A stretch of 23,646 nt of DNA, from contig JANXWI010000476.1 of NCBI GenBank assembly GCA_025351205.1, positions 1-23,646 on the forward strand, written 5' to 3'. This DNA is from Deinococcus sp. (GTDB lineage: Bacteria > Deinococcota > Deinococci > Deinococcales > Deinococcaceae). Of the stretch, positions 8,082 to 19,412 are shown piece by piece. Positions within the stretch are counted from its first letter, which is position 1; the number at the start of each line of letters is the position of its first letter. The notes below the pieces were generated by a model that did no database searches, was not told where the DNA came from, and was given only the letters and a program-made list of their open reading frames with translations. The position numbers and the translations under genes are program-made.

Positions 8082-9278
8082 ATGCCAACCCCCACTGCAT
8101 ATGACTTGACCACCGACCAGCGCGCCATTCTGGGCAGCCTGCAAGCCTTTCTGAAGAACAAGGTGGCCCCCGGAGCCGCCGAGCGTGACCAGAGCGGCGA
8201 GTTTCCCATGCATCTGGCCCGTGAACTGGGCGAGATGGGCATCATGGGGGCGCAGACCCCCGAGGAATACGGCGGCAGCGCGCTGGACACCGCCACGTTT
8301 GCCATGATCATCGAGGAGATCGCGGCGGTAGACGGATCGCTGTGCCTGACCGTCGCCAGCCACAACTCGCTGTGCCAGGGCCACATCCTGATCGGCGGCA
8401 CCGAGGCGCAGAAGCGGAAGTTTCTGCCCGATCTGGCCTCGGCCAGAGTGCTGGGGGCCTGGGGCCTGACCGAACCCGAGTCGGGCAGCGACAGTGGCGG
8501 CCTGAAGACGAAGGCGGTCCAGAACGCAGGTGGCGGCTGGACGCTCAGCGGTTCCAAGAACTTTATTACGCAGGGGTCGGTGGGCGGAACCTACGTGGTG
8601 CTGGCCCGCACCGACGCGCCCAGAGCGGGCCGCAGCAAGACCGACGGCATCAGCGCCTTCGTGTTCAACCGCGCCGAGGTGCAGGGCTTCAGCGTGGGCC
8701 GCAAGGAAGACAAGCTGGGCCTGCGCAGCAGCGATACCGCGCAGCTGATCTTTTCGGACATGGAACTGCCGGAAGACGCGCTGCTGGGGGTGCGCGGGCA
8801 GGCGTTCAGGGACGTGATGCGGGTTCTGGACGGGGGCCGCATCGGGATTGCCAGCATGGGCCTGGGCCTGGGCCGCGCGGCGTTCGAGTATGCCGCCAGG
8901 TACACCGCCGGGCGCGAACAGTTCGGCAAGCCCATCGCCGCCAACCAGGGGGTTTCCTTCCGCCTGGCCGACATGGACGTGGAACTGGAGGCCGCGCGCC
9001 TGCTGATCCGCAAGGCCGCCGAACTGCGGGACGCCGGTGCAGACTTCTCGCTGTCTGCCTCCCGTGCCAAGCTGTACGCCACCGAGGTCGGGGTGCGCGC
9101 CTGCGACGAGGCGATTCAGCTGCTGGGCGGCTACGGTTACATCAAGGAATATCCCGTCGAGCGCTTCTGGCGCGACAATCGACTGACCCGCATCGGCGAG
9201 GGCACCAGCGAGGTGCAGCGCATGGTCATCAGCCGCGCGGTGGTCGCCCGGTACAGCGAGACCCTGATCGGCGCGTAA
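8082..9278 (+). CDS. Acyl-CoA dehydrogenase (short/branched-chain type)
   Basis: A 398-residue homotetrameric-type flavoenzyme for alpha,beta-oxidation of acyl-CoA in fatty acid or branched-chain amino acid breakdown. All family blocks are present: helical N-terminal domain, GAWGLTEPESGSDSGGLKT, GSKNFITQG, FGKPIAANQGVSFRLADM, ACDEAIQLLGGYGYIKEYPVERFWRD, and the C-terminal IGEGTSEVQRMVI block with Glu373 at the catalytic-base position of short-chain and branched-chain enzymes. Exact chain-length preference cannot be read from the sequence. ATG 8082 is chosen because AGGAG lies 8 bases before it; an upstream TTG at 8052 in the same frame has no support. It is likely controlled by the palindromic operator in its promoter. 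Confidence 0.93.
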   Translation: MPTPTAYDLTTDQRAILGSLQAFLKNKVAPGAAERDQSGEFPMHLARELGEMGIMGAQTPEEYGGSALDTATFAMIIEEIAAVDGSLCLTVASHNSLCQGHILIGGTEAQKRKFLPDLASARVLGAWGLTEPESGSDSGGLKTKAVQNAGGGWTLSGSKNFITQGSVGGTYVVLARTDAPRAGRSKTDGISAFVFNRAEVQGFSVGRKEDKLGLRSSDTAQLIFSDMELPEDALLGVRGQAFRDVMRVLDGGRIGIASMGLGLGRAAFEYAARYTAGREQFGKPIAANQGVSFRLADMDVELEAARLLIRKAAELRDAGADFSLSASRAKLYATEVGVRACDEAIQLLGGYGYIKEYPVERFWRDNRLTRIGEGTSEVQRMVISRAVVARYSETLIGA

Positions 9279-9436
9279 GGCGTTGGCGGGAGGAGCGAGA
9301 TCGAGCCGTCTGGACGCCCGACGCCCCCTCACCCTGCTGCTCGGCAGCGCCCCTCTCTCCTTGCGGGAAAGGGGAACAGCCTTCGCCTGAGACGACTTGC
9401 CTACTCCTGCTCCCTCCTTGGCATTGACCATGAATT

Positions 9437-9471
9437 GGACCGCCTGTCGTCAGCTCAGGCGGTCCGGGTTT
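9437..9471 (+). terminator. Hairpin terminator between convergent genes
   Basis: GGACCGCCTG (9437-9446) and CAGGCGGTCC (9456-9465) form a perfect 10-bp stem with a 9-base loop, followed by GGGTTTGTTG. It sits between the acyl-CoA dehydrogenase 2 stop and the regulator stop at 9479 and could serve both strands, though the T-run is short. Upstream, 9350-9374 holds a looser C-rich/G-rich imperfect hairpin. Confidence 0.7.
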
Positions 9472-9478
9472 GTTGCTC

Positions 9479-10168
9479 TCAACCCTCTGCCAGTCTGTAG
9501 AACAGCTTCTCCAGCCCTTCGGAGTCCAAAACCCGGACTGTGCCGGGCCGCACCTCGATCAGCCTGCGCCCCTCCAGCCGCCTGAGCAGCCGGTGGACGG
9601 TTTCGCGGCTGCTGGACAGCCTCAGGGCCAGGTCCGTGGTGTTGAGGTCCAGCACCTCCGGCTGAGGTATTCCGGCCTCGTGGCGGCAGGTCTGCATCTG
9701 GAGCAGCACCCAGGTCATGCTCGCCTCGGTGCTGATGCCTGCGGCGAGCAGCTCGTCTTGCAGCTGCGCGACCTGTGAGGCCAGCAGCCGCGCCAGATTC
9801 CACAGCACGCGCGGATGGCGGTTCATCACCTGCTCCAGATGGTCGCGGTACATGACCAGCGCCCGGACCCCTCCCAGCGCGGTCACGGTGGCGCTGCGCC
9901 GGGGGGCGGCCAGTACGGCGGTCTCGCCCAGCACCGCCGGGGCATACAGGTCGCCCAGCACCCGCACGCGCCCGCCCGGGCCGGTGCGGCTGATTCGCGC
10001 CGCGCCGCTGAGCAGCAGGTAGACCGCCTCGCCGTGGGCGTCCTGACGAATCAGAACCTCACCGCTCTGGTAGCGGAGTTCGGTGCCGCCCTCCAGGGCC
10101 ATCTGTATGCCCTCCGGGGTCACACCTTCAAACAGGACGCTGCCAGTGAGATCGCAAAGACGGGGCAT
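9479..10168 (-). CDS. CRP/FNR-family transcriptional regulator
   Basis: A 229-residue regulator with an N-terminal cyclic-nucleotide-binding beta-roll (about residues 8-120), a dimerisation helix (LWNLARLLASQVAQLQDEL) and a C-terminal winged helix (LALRLSSSRETVHRLLRRLEGRRLIEV), where the SRETVHRLL stretch is the recognition helix. The phosphate-binding cassette is kept as LGETAVLAAPRRSATV (Gly-Glu and Arg-Ser), so cAMP or a related nucleotide could bind. There is no FNR-type N-terminal cysteine cluster. I chose ATG 10168 because TAACAT ends 8 bases upstream; an in-frame GTG two codons earlier (10174) is only 2 bases from that box. Target genes are unknown; it is transcribed away from rpsA's terminator and ends near a shared hairpin. 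Confidence 0.9.
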   Translation of the reverse strand: MPRLCDLTGSVLFEGVTPEGIQMALEGGTELRYQSGEVLIRQDAHGEAVYLLLSGAARISRTGPGGRVRVLGDLYAPAVLGETAVLAAPRRSATVTALGGVRALVMYRDHLEQVMNRHPRVLWNLARLLASQVAQLQDELLAAGISTEASMTWVLLQMQTCRHEAGIPQPEVLDLNTTDLALRLSSSRETVHRLLRRLEGRRLIEVRPGTVRVLDSEGLEKLFYRLAEG

Positions 10169-10176
10169 CTGCACCG

Positions 10177-10182
10177 ATGTTA
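10177..10182 (-). promoter_or_regulatory. -10 box of the CRP-family gene, leaderless geometry
   Basis: TAACAT on the minus strand lies 8 bases before ATG 10168. No Shine-Dalgarno sequence or strong -35 is visible. Confidence 0.45.
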
Positions 10183-10337
10183 GGGTCGGGGGCGTATCCC
10201 AGCCGTGACACGCGCTCCGGCAGTGGGCGGCAGCGCTTCCGATTCTGACGTTCTGGCTTGCGAAGTGTAGTCTGGCATGCAGAAACGAATCTCCCTTTCA
10301 ACATGAGAGAGAAGTGTGAGACCAGGACCACGAGAAA

Positions 10338-10359
10338 GAGGCGACCCGGAGGCCGCCTC
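10338..10359 (-). terminator. rpsA terminator hairpin
   Basis: On the minus strand GAGGCGGCC-TCC-GGGTCGCCTC folds into a strong stem with one mismatch and is followed by TTTCTCG. It is 45 bases past the S1 stop codon. Confidence 0.6.
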
Positions 10360-10376
10360 AATCTGTCTGTCTTTCA

Positions 10377-10400
10377 GCGCCCGGGCGAACCCGGAGGCGC
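10377..10400 (-). terminator. UUCG-capped stem-loop right after rpsA
   Basis: On the minus strand GCGCC-TC-CGGG-TTCG-CCCG-GGCGC forms a GC stem closed by a UUCG tetraloop, beginning 4 bases after the S1 stop codon. There is no T-run, so it may protect the mRNA 3' end or assist the hairpin just downstream rather than terminate by itself. Confidence 0.5.
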
Positions 10401-10404
10401 GGGA

Positions 10405-12452
<2,048 letters not shown>

Positions 12453-12482
12453 TAAGCCAGCGTTTGAGCGCGGCAACGCCCC

Positions 12483-12512
12483 AGTATAGCATCCTTAAAT
12501 GGACGCCGGCAA
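12483..12512 (-). promoter_or_regulatory. Promoter of rpsA
   Basis: On the minus strand TTGCCG (12512-12507), an 18-base spacer and TATACT (12488-12483). The transcript would carry a leader of about 40 bases with AGGAGGACAGGAG before the ATG. Confidence 0.7.
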
Positions 12513-12543
12513 GAAAAAACGGCCAGATTCCCGCTGCGCGCCC

Positions 12544-12572
12544 TTGACGCCCTGCCAGCGCCCCGGTATACT
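12544..12572 (+). promoter_or_regulatory. Promoter of tRNA-Gln
   Basis: TTGACG (12544-12549), 17-base spacer, TATACT (12567-12572): close to the sigma-70 consensus. Transcription would start near 12579, about 57 bases before the mature tRNA. Confidence 0.8.
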
Positions 12573-12635
12573 CCCTGTCGCTGCATGGCAGGCCGCAGGG
12601 CCGTGGCCACGCACCATCCAGAAAAAAGCGGGAAC

Positions 12636-12709
12636 TGGGGCATCGTCTAACGGCAGGACAACGCTCTCTGGAGGCGTTGATCAAGGTTCGAATCCTTGTG
12701 CCCCAACCA
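12636..12709 (+). tRNA. tRNA-Gln (anticodon CTG)
   Basis: The cloverleaf is complete: acceptor TGGGGCA pairs perfectly with TGCCCCA, the D arm reads GTCTAACGGCAGGAC, the anticodon stem ACGCT/GGCGT encloses the loop CTCTGGA with anticodon CTG (reads CAG), and the T arm contains GGTTCGAATCC. Discriminator A and the CCA end (12707-12709) are encoded. It has its own strong promoter and is followed at once by an intrinsic terminator, so it is a single-gene transcription unit. Confidence 0.96.
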
Positions 12710-12718
12710 GAACTCAAG

Positions 12719-12745
12719 AAGCACTCTTTTAAGGGGTGCTTTTTT
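12719..12745 (+). terminator. Intrinsic terminator of tRNA-Gln
   Basis: AAGCACTC-TTTTAAG-GGGTGCTT followed by a run of Ts (12740-12745), starting 10 bases after the CCA end. Confidence 0.88.
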
Positions 12746-12748
12746 GCT

Positions 12749-12853
12749 TGTGGCGCGTGGTCAGTAGCGTGTGGGAACGGCCAGGACTCCGGGATTCAGG
12801 GCCAGCTGAATTCACCGAGGTGCTTTGGCCGTCTCTACAGGCCACGCGCCACA
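12749..12853. repeat. Nested ~105-base palindrome (structured element)
   Basis: TGTGGCGCGTGG (12749-12760) and CCACGCGCCACA (12842-12853) are perfect 12-bp inverted repeats. Inside them further pairs are collinear: GTAG with CTAC, ACGGCCA with TGGCCGT, and at the centre ATTCAG-GGCCAG-CTGAAT. The whole can fold as one long interrupted hairpin. It lies in the gap between tRNA-Gln and trxB, after the tRNA terminator. It has no coding potential, no transposase and no visible target-site duplication. Confidence 0.65.
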
Positions 12854-12861
12854 GGCCTAAT

Positions 12862-12878
12862 GCTTTACTTTCTAAAGC
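12862..12878. promoter_or_regulatory. Inverted repeat upstream of trxB, possible operator
   Basis: GCTTTA-CTTTC-TAAAGC is a perfect 6-bp inverted repeat with a 5-base loop, AT-rich against a GC-rich background, 36 bases before the trxB -10 box, hence around or just upstream of the -35 position. Confidence 0.4.
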
Positions 12879-12913
12879 GTGCATAGCTGACGGTGTTCCC
12901 GGTGGCGTTTTGC

Positions 12914-12919
12914 TACCCT
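12914..12919 (+). promoter_or_regulatory. -10 box of trxB, leaderless geometry
   Basis: TACCCT is followed by 6 bases (GAGGCC) and the ATG at 12926. The GAGG is too close to the start to act as a normal Shine-Dalgarno sequence. Confidence 0.5.
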
Positions 12920-12925
12920 GAGGCC

Positions 12926-13897
<972 letters not shown>

Positions 13898-13903
13898 TCC
13901 CGC

Positions 13904-13909
13904 TATGCT
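13904..13909 (+). promoter_or_regulatory. -10 box of the HD-domain gene, leaderless geometry
   Basis: TATGCT is followed by 7 bases and ATG 13917. The hexamer contains an ATG of its own (13905) that opens the same frame, so the start choice depends on whether this is a promoter. Confidence 0.4.
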
Positions 13910-13916
13910 CAGGCGG

Positions 13917-14423
13917 ATGTCAATGTCGCCAAAACTGTTGCCGCCGAAGCTGCTCAGCCTGCCCGCCAAACTGCGCCGCCTGAGCCAGTCGGTGAGTGCC
14001 GCCCAGGCCAGCCCCGACGACGCCTGGGCGGTGCGCTGCCTGACGCCCGGCGAGGCGCGGGTCTATCTGGGTATGGACGCCCGTGACCGCGAACACGCGC
14101 TGCGGGTGACGCGGGCGCTTCTGGCCGAGGTTTCGGACGCCGCGCCCGAGTTGCTTGCCGCCGCCCTGCTGCACGACTGCGGCAAGCAGCTGCGGCCCTA
14201 CCGGGTCTGGGAGCGGGTGGCCGCCGGGCTGGTGCCGGGCAGGCTGGCCGCAGTGCTGCCGCTGGGGCCGCTGTGGGTGCGGGGACAGCATCCGGCGCTG
14301 GGGGCCAGGCTGCTGCGAGCCGCCGGGGCGCGTGAACGGGTGGCCCAGCTGGTCGAGCGGCACCACAGGCCGGGCACGGACCGGGCCGCCGCGCTTCTGC
14401 ACCGCTACGACAATCTGGAATAA
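13917..14423 (+). CDS. HD-domain phosphohydrolase
   Basis: A 168-residue protein with the core of the HD metal-dependent phosphohydrolase superfamily: REHALRVTRALL supplies the first histidine, AALLHDCGKQ holds the diagnostic His86-Asp87 pair, a later GQHPALGARLL gives another histidine, and ERHHRP the last. Such enzymes cleave phosphate esters of nucleotides or second messengers; the substrate cannot be read here. The first ~25 residues are basic and hydrophobic, without a clear signal peptide. ATG 13917 is favoured because TATGCT lies 7 bases upstream; ATG 13905 would add four residues (MLRR). The gene closely follows trxB and ends two bases before the promoter of tRNA-Glu. Confidence 0.8.
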   Translation: MSMSPKLLPPKLLSLPAKLRRLSQSVSAAQASPDDAWAVRCLTPGEARVYLGMDARDREHALRVTRALLAEVSDAAPELLAAALLHDCGKQLRPYRVWERVAAGLVPGRLAAVLPLGPLWVRGQHPALGARLLRAAGARERVAQLVERHHRPGTDRAAALLHRYDNLE

Positions 14424-14425
14424 GC

Positions 14426-14454
14426 TTGACAAGCTCCCCGTTCCCCGTTAGTCT
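14426..14454 (+). promoter_or_regulatory. Promoter of tRNA-Glu
   Basis: TTGACA (14426-14431), 17-base spacer, TAGTCT (14449-14454). It begins right after the stop codon of the HD-domain gene. About 58 bases of leader precede the mature tRNA. Confidence 0.8.
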
Positions 14455-14518
14455 GATCGCCGCTCCTAACGCCGTTTTCTGTGTTCGCACAGCGGGCGGG
14501 ACACAAGCACCACCAGGC

Positions 14519-14593
<75 letters not shown>

Positions 14594-14597
14594 CACG

Positions 14598-14629
14598 ACT
14601 GCCCAATCCATAAGGTTGGGCAGTTTTTT
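14598..14629 (+). terminator. Intrinsic terminator of tRNA-Glu
   Basis: ACTGCCCAA (14598-14606) and TTGGGCAGT (14616-14624) form a perfect 9-bp stem followed by six Ts. Confidence 0.93.
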
Positions 14630-14647
14630 GTATTCGGTTTCTTGTAC

Positions 14648-15382
14648 TTAGCCGGGCGGCGTCAGCGCCGGGTCGGTGGTGTCTGGCCGCTGCACCTCAT
14701 AGGTCTGCGTCCAGCCGTCGCCGCTGCAAAGTCCCACCGGCACGACGCCCATGCCCGCTCCGCACAGCCAGAGGTGTTCGGCCTTCCGCAGCAGCTCCAG
14801 CGAAACGGGGGAGACCTGCGCCGCCACGCCCAGCTCGGCCAGCCACGCCGCCCGCGTGACGCTGGACAATCCACCGTCCGGCACCAGAAACTGACTGCCC
14901 GACTGGCCGCCCGACTGGCCACCCACACGCAGCAACAGCCCGCTTCGCCCGCCGTCCACGATCAGCCCGGCGGTGTCGCTCAGCAGGCCCTCGAAAGCCC
15001 CCCGCGCTTCGGCTTCCCGCCGCGCCAGGACGTAGGGCAGATAGTTTCCGGTCTTGTGCCGTCCGAGCTGCGGGTGAACCTGCTGGCCGCTGATCCAGAC
15101 GTGCGCGCCGCCCGCTGCAACCGCCAGAGGAGGCAGCGGGCGGTGGCTCCAGAAGGTGCCTGTATCGGTCACGGTCAATCTCAGCAGGCCCCAGGGCATG
15201 GCTTCCAGGGTGGGCAGAAGGGTGTCGGGCGCCTCCAGGCCGAGGAGGGCGCAGGTTCCGGCCAGCCGCGCCAGGTGTTGCTGGAGCAGCAGCGGCTGCC
15301 CGTGCCGCGTCCGGACGGTGGTGAAGGCACTCAGGCCGTGCAGCGTGGCCGGCGAGTCCAGTTCAGCGGGCAGCGGGCGCAC
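14648..15382 (-). CDS. pabC: Aminodeoxychorismate lyase-like class IV aminotransferase
   Basis: A PLP enzyme of fold type IV, 244 residues, predicted to turn 4-amino-4-deoxychorismate into p-aminobenzoate plus pyruvate in folate synthesis. The N-terminal HGLSAFTTVRTRHGQPLLLQQHLARL matches the GxxxFETxRxxxGxPxxLxxHLxRL pattern, and HKTGNYLPYVLARREAEARG holds the expected PLP lysine. The usual EGxxSN block is degenerate here (VDGGRSGLLL), so a related aminotransferase activity is not excluded. The start is GTG 15382, preceded by GGGAGGACC on the minus strand. It overlaps the end of the pabBA-like gene (stop at 15363) by 20 bases, which indicates translational coupling. A few repeats of GGQSG lie mid-protein. 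Confidence 0.82.
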   Translation of the reverse strand: MRPLPAELDSPATLHGLSAFTTVRTRHGQPLLLQQHLARLAGTCALLGLEAPDTLLPTLEAMPWGLLRLTVTDTGTFWSHRPLPPLAVAAGGAHVWISGQQVHPQLGRHKTGNYLPYVLARREAEARGAFEGLLSDTAGLIVDGGRSGLLLRVGGQSGGQSGSQFLVPDGGLSSVTRAAWLAELGVAAQVSPVSLELLRKAEHLWLCGAGMGVVPVGLCSGDGWTQTYEVQRPDTTDPALTPPG

Positions 15383-17408
15383 GGTCCTCCCGCCTGGTCG
15401 CCGCCGCCAGCTCCAGCCAGTTGCCCAGCAGCACCCGGCCATACCCGCTCAGCAGACTTTCTGGATGAAACTGCACGCCCCAGGCAGGCGCGCCTGTGGC
15501 CTGGAGCGCCATGATCTCGCCCGTTTCCGAAGTGGCGCTGACCAGATTTGGCGCGGGCAAGTCTTCCACGATCAGCGAGTGGTAGCGGGTGAACACCGCC
15601 CCTTGCGGCACCCCTGCGAACAGCCCCTGCCCGCTGTGCCGTACCTGTTCAGGCATGCCGTGAAGCGCCCGCGCCGCCCGCACCACCCGCCCGCCGAGCG
15701 CTTCCCCCAGCGCCTGATGGCCCAGGCACACGCCCAGCAGCGGCCACCCCAGATGCAGGCAGGCGCGGGTCAACGGCAGCGTCACGCCCGAGGTCTGCGG
15801 CGTGCCCGGCCCCGGCCCGATCAGCACGGCGTTTGATCGCAGCGCCAGCAGCTCCGGCAGCGGCGTGGTGTTGGGGCGCAGCAGCACGGCAGCGCCGTGG
15901 GCCGCGAGGTCGTGGGCCAGGTTCTGGGTGAACGAGTCGAAGTTGTCGAGCAGCAGCACGCGCAGGGGGGGACGGCGGGATATGGCCTGCCTTGTCAGAG
16001 GCGGGGGCGACCAGGGCAGGCCGGGCGTGACGCTCTGCGCCTGCCGGGGCCGCTCACGGCCTTCTCCAGACGGCACCTCCAGCCCAGACAGCACCTCCAG
16101 CAGCGCCTGGGCTTTGAGGGCCGTCTCGCGGGTCTCGCGGTGCGGGTCGGAGGCCATCACGACGCCTGCCCCTGCCCGCACGCTGATTGTCCAGCCTGCT
16201 TCCTGTGGCTGGTTAAAGACCGCCGTGCGGATCAGGATGTTCAGCTCAGCTTTTGCGCCGCTCAGAAGACCGAAGCTGCCGGTGTACCAGCCGCGCGGCT
16301 GGGGTTCCAGCGCCGCGATCTCCTGCATTACCCGCCGCTTGGGCGCTCCGGTGATGGTGCCGCCTGGAAAGGTGGCCCGGAGAAGCTGCGCCGTGTCCAG
16401 CCCCGGCAGCGCCCGCCCATGCACCTCGCTCACCAGGTGCATGACGTGGCTGTAGCGCTCCACGCTGCGGTACTCGGGCACATGCACGCTGCCCGGACAC
16501 GACAGCCAGCCCAGGTCGTGCCGCAGGAGGTCGGTCAGCATCAGGTGTTCGGCGGCCTCCTTGGGGTCTTGCAGCAGATCAGCTTCCAGGGCGGCGTTCT
16601 GGGCCGGGGTGTCGCCCCGCGCCCGCGTGCCCGCGATGGGCCGGGCCGAGACCGTCTCGCCCTGCCAGCGCACCAGCCGTTCGGGGCTGCACGACACGAT
16701 CACCTCATGTTCCAGATGAGCATCCTCCGGTGCGGTGCGGGCCAGTGCGGTGCAGGCCAGTTCGGCGTACACCATGTACGGGCTGGGATTGTCCAGCCGC
16801 AGCCGCAGATAGGCCGCCAGGGGCTGACCGCTGGCCGTGGCCGTCACGCCGCGCGACAGGTTGACCTGATACACCTCGCCGGCCAAGATGCTCTGCTGCA
16901 CGGCCCGCACGCCCGCCGGATAATCCAGGTCGTCTGCCGAGAAGGAACCGACCTGAAGCTCCGGCATTTCAGGCTCCGGGCCAGCCAGCAGCGCCTTCCA
17001 GTCCAGATGGGCCGTGCCCACCACGGTGAGCGTCCCGGCCTCGCGGTCCCAGACCAGCCCGGACGGATACCAGCCCCAATTCTGGGCATGGCCCTGCGGC
17101 GGATGGGTAGGTAGCCCCCACTCGCGCGCCGCCTCGTACTTCAGACCACCGATCCAGGCCGGAAACAGGGCAGTCCCGGCGGGTCGCTGCGGCAGCGTGT
17201 GCTGCACCTGTACGGGAGCGGCGCTGAGCAGCGTCAGGCGCGACTGCGCGGTGAGCTGCCCGAGCGATTCGAGCAGCACCAGCCCCGGCAGCCCGTGGGC
17301 GTGCAGCCTGAGCAGCGCCTGGTCGGGGGACAGGTCGGGGAGGACGGGAGCCGCCTGAGGGGTGGCCGTGCCCTGGGTCGTGGTGGAAGCTTCGCGTCTG
17401 GGCTGCAC
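15363..17408 (-). CDS. pabB: Fused aminodeoxychorismate synthase, PabB-PabA (component I + glutamine amidotransferase)
   Basis: A 681-residue fusion. Residues ~155-445 are the chorismate-utilising domain, with GEVYQVNLSR, SPERLVRW, RPIAGTRARGDT, DLLRHDLG and FPGGTITGAPKRRVMQEI. Residues ~481-672 are a class I glutamine amidotransferase with LLLDNFDSF, GPGPGTPQ, the nucleophile in LLGVCLGHQALGE (Cys561), and GVQFHPES (His648, Glu650). Together they would aminate chorismate to aminodeoxychorismate using glutamine. The adjacent, overlapping pabC-like gene favours this over anthranilate synthase. Caution: the site that is PIKGT in the Escherichia coli enzyme reads PIAGT here (Ala259), the anthranilate-synthase form, also found in part of the PabB family. 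Start GTG 17408 follows the preceding gene's stop by 3 bases; a later start is possible since the first ~20 residues look unstructured. Confidence 0.82.
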   Translation of the reverse strand: MQPRREASTTTQGTATPQAAPVLPDLSPDQALLRLHAHGLPGLVLLESLGQLTAQSRLTLLSAAPVQVQHTLPQRPAGTALFPAWIGGLKYEAAREWGLPTHPPQGHAQNWGWYPSGLVWDREAGTLTVVGTAHLDWKALLAGPEPEMPELQVGSFSADDLDYPAGVRAVQQSILAGEVYQVNLSRGVTATASGQPLAAYLRLRLDNPSPYMVYAELACTALARTAPEDAHLEHEVIVSCSPERLVRWQGETVSARPIAGTRARGDTPAQNAALEADLLQDPKEAAEHLMLTDLLRHDLGWLSCPGSVHVPEYRSVERYSHVMHLVSEVHGRALPGLDTAQLLRATFPGGTITGAPKRRVMQEIAALEPQPRGWYTGSFGLLSGAKAELNILIRTAVFNQPQEAGWTISVRAGAGVVMASDPHRETRETALKAQALLEVLSGLEVPSGEGRERPRQAQSVTPGLPWSPPPLTRQAISRRPPLRVLLLDNFDSFTQNLAHDLAAHGAAVLLRPNTTPLPELLALRSNAVLIGPGPGTPQTSGVTLPLTRACLHLGWPLLGVCLGHQALGEALGGRVVRAARALHGMPEQVRHSGQGLFAGVPQGAVFTRYHSLIVEDLPAPNLVSATSETGEIMALQATGAPAWGVQFHPESLLSGYGRVLLGNWLELAAATRREDRAPAAR

Positions 17409-17411
17409 GTC

Positions 17412-18038
<627 letters not shown>

Positions 18039-18171
18039 AAATGCAGGCTCCAGATCATGAGCTACAGGGTACAGGCTGGCGCGGCTGGTTGGGGTGACGC
18101 CGATGAGACCAGCTCCGCACCGAAATGTGCAGTCGGTAAGCGTTGCAAGAGTCCTGCCATACGCTTCCCGC

Positions 18172-18177
18172 TACGCT
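18172..18177 (+). promoter_or_regulatory. -10 box of the MoxR gene, leaderless geometry
   Basis: TACGCT is followed by 7 bases and ATG 18185. A second TACGCT at 18160-18165 lies 12 bases upstream. No Shine-Dalgarno sequence. Confidence 0.45.
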
Positions 18178-18184
18178 TGCAGGC

Positions 18185-19177
<993 letters not shown>

Positions 19178-19412
19178 CGCGGATTCCGGCCAGTCGGTTC
19201 TGGAATGGGCAGCTTTCTTCTTGCGCCAGCCGGGATGAAGCGGGCAAGCGTCGTCAACGGCGCTGTTGTGCCCAAGAAGCGGGTAAGCGTGGCCATCCTC
19301 CGGTACAGAGACGGGAAAACGAACCGACCAAGAGGAGGGGCCGCCCCCGACGATCTGCACCTTCGCCGCGCTGTTCTGCCCGGGATCAGATCACTATCTG
19401 CATGGAACCCGT
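19178..19412. other. Intergenic repeat-bearing spacer inside the MoxR cluster
   Basis: 235 bases separate the MoxR and DUF58 genes, a wide gap for genes that normally sit close together. It holds copy E of the dispersed repeat in an imperfect tandem, then CATCCTCC (19295-19302) and GAGGAGGGG that could pair, and a further CGCGCTGTTCTGCCCGG at 19368-19384 like part of the repeat core. A TATCTG at 19395 may be a -10 box for the DUF58 gene. No coding frame is convincing. Confidence 0.5.
19237..19291 (+). repeat. Dispersed intergenic repeat, copy E (imperfect tandem, 39-base period)
   Basis: GAAGCGGGCAAGCG at 19237 returns as GAAGCGGGTAAGCG at 19276. Between them is the core CGTCGTCAACGGCGCTG and TGTGCCCAA. 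The same unit in reverse orientation makes up the 40-base tandem repeat at the end of the window. Confidence 0.65.

Noticed and set aside
8024..8104. Small upstream open frame (26 codons) in the acyl-CoA dehydrogenase 2 leader
   Set aside because: It has no ribosome binding site and no recognisable leader-peptide features; likely chance.
12749..12853. Insertion sequence or complete MITE
   Set aside because: Inverted ends are present, but no flanking target duplication and no transposase are seen, so it is listed only as a structured repeat.
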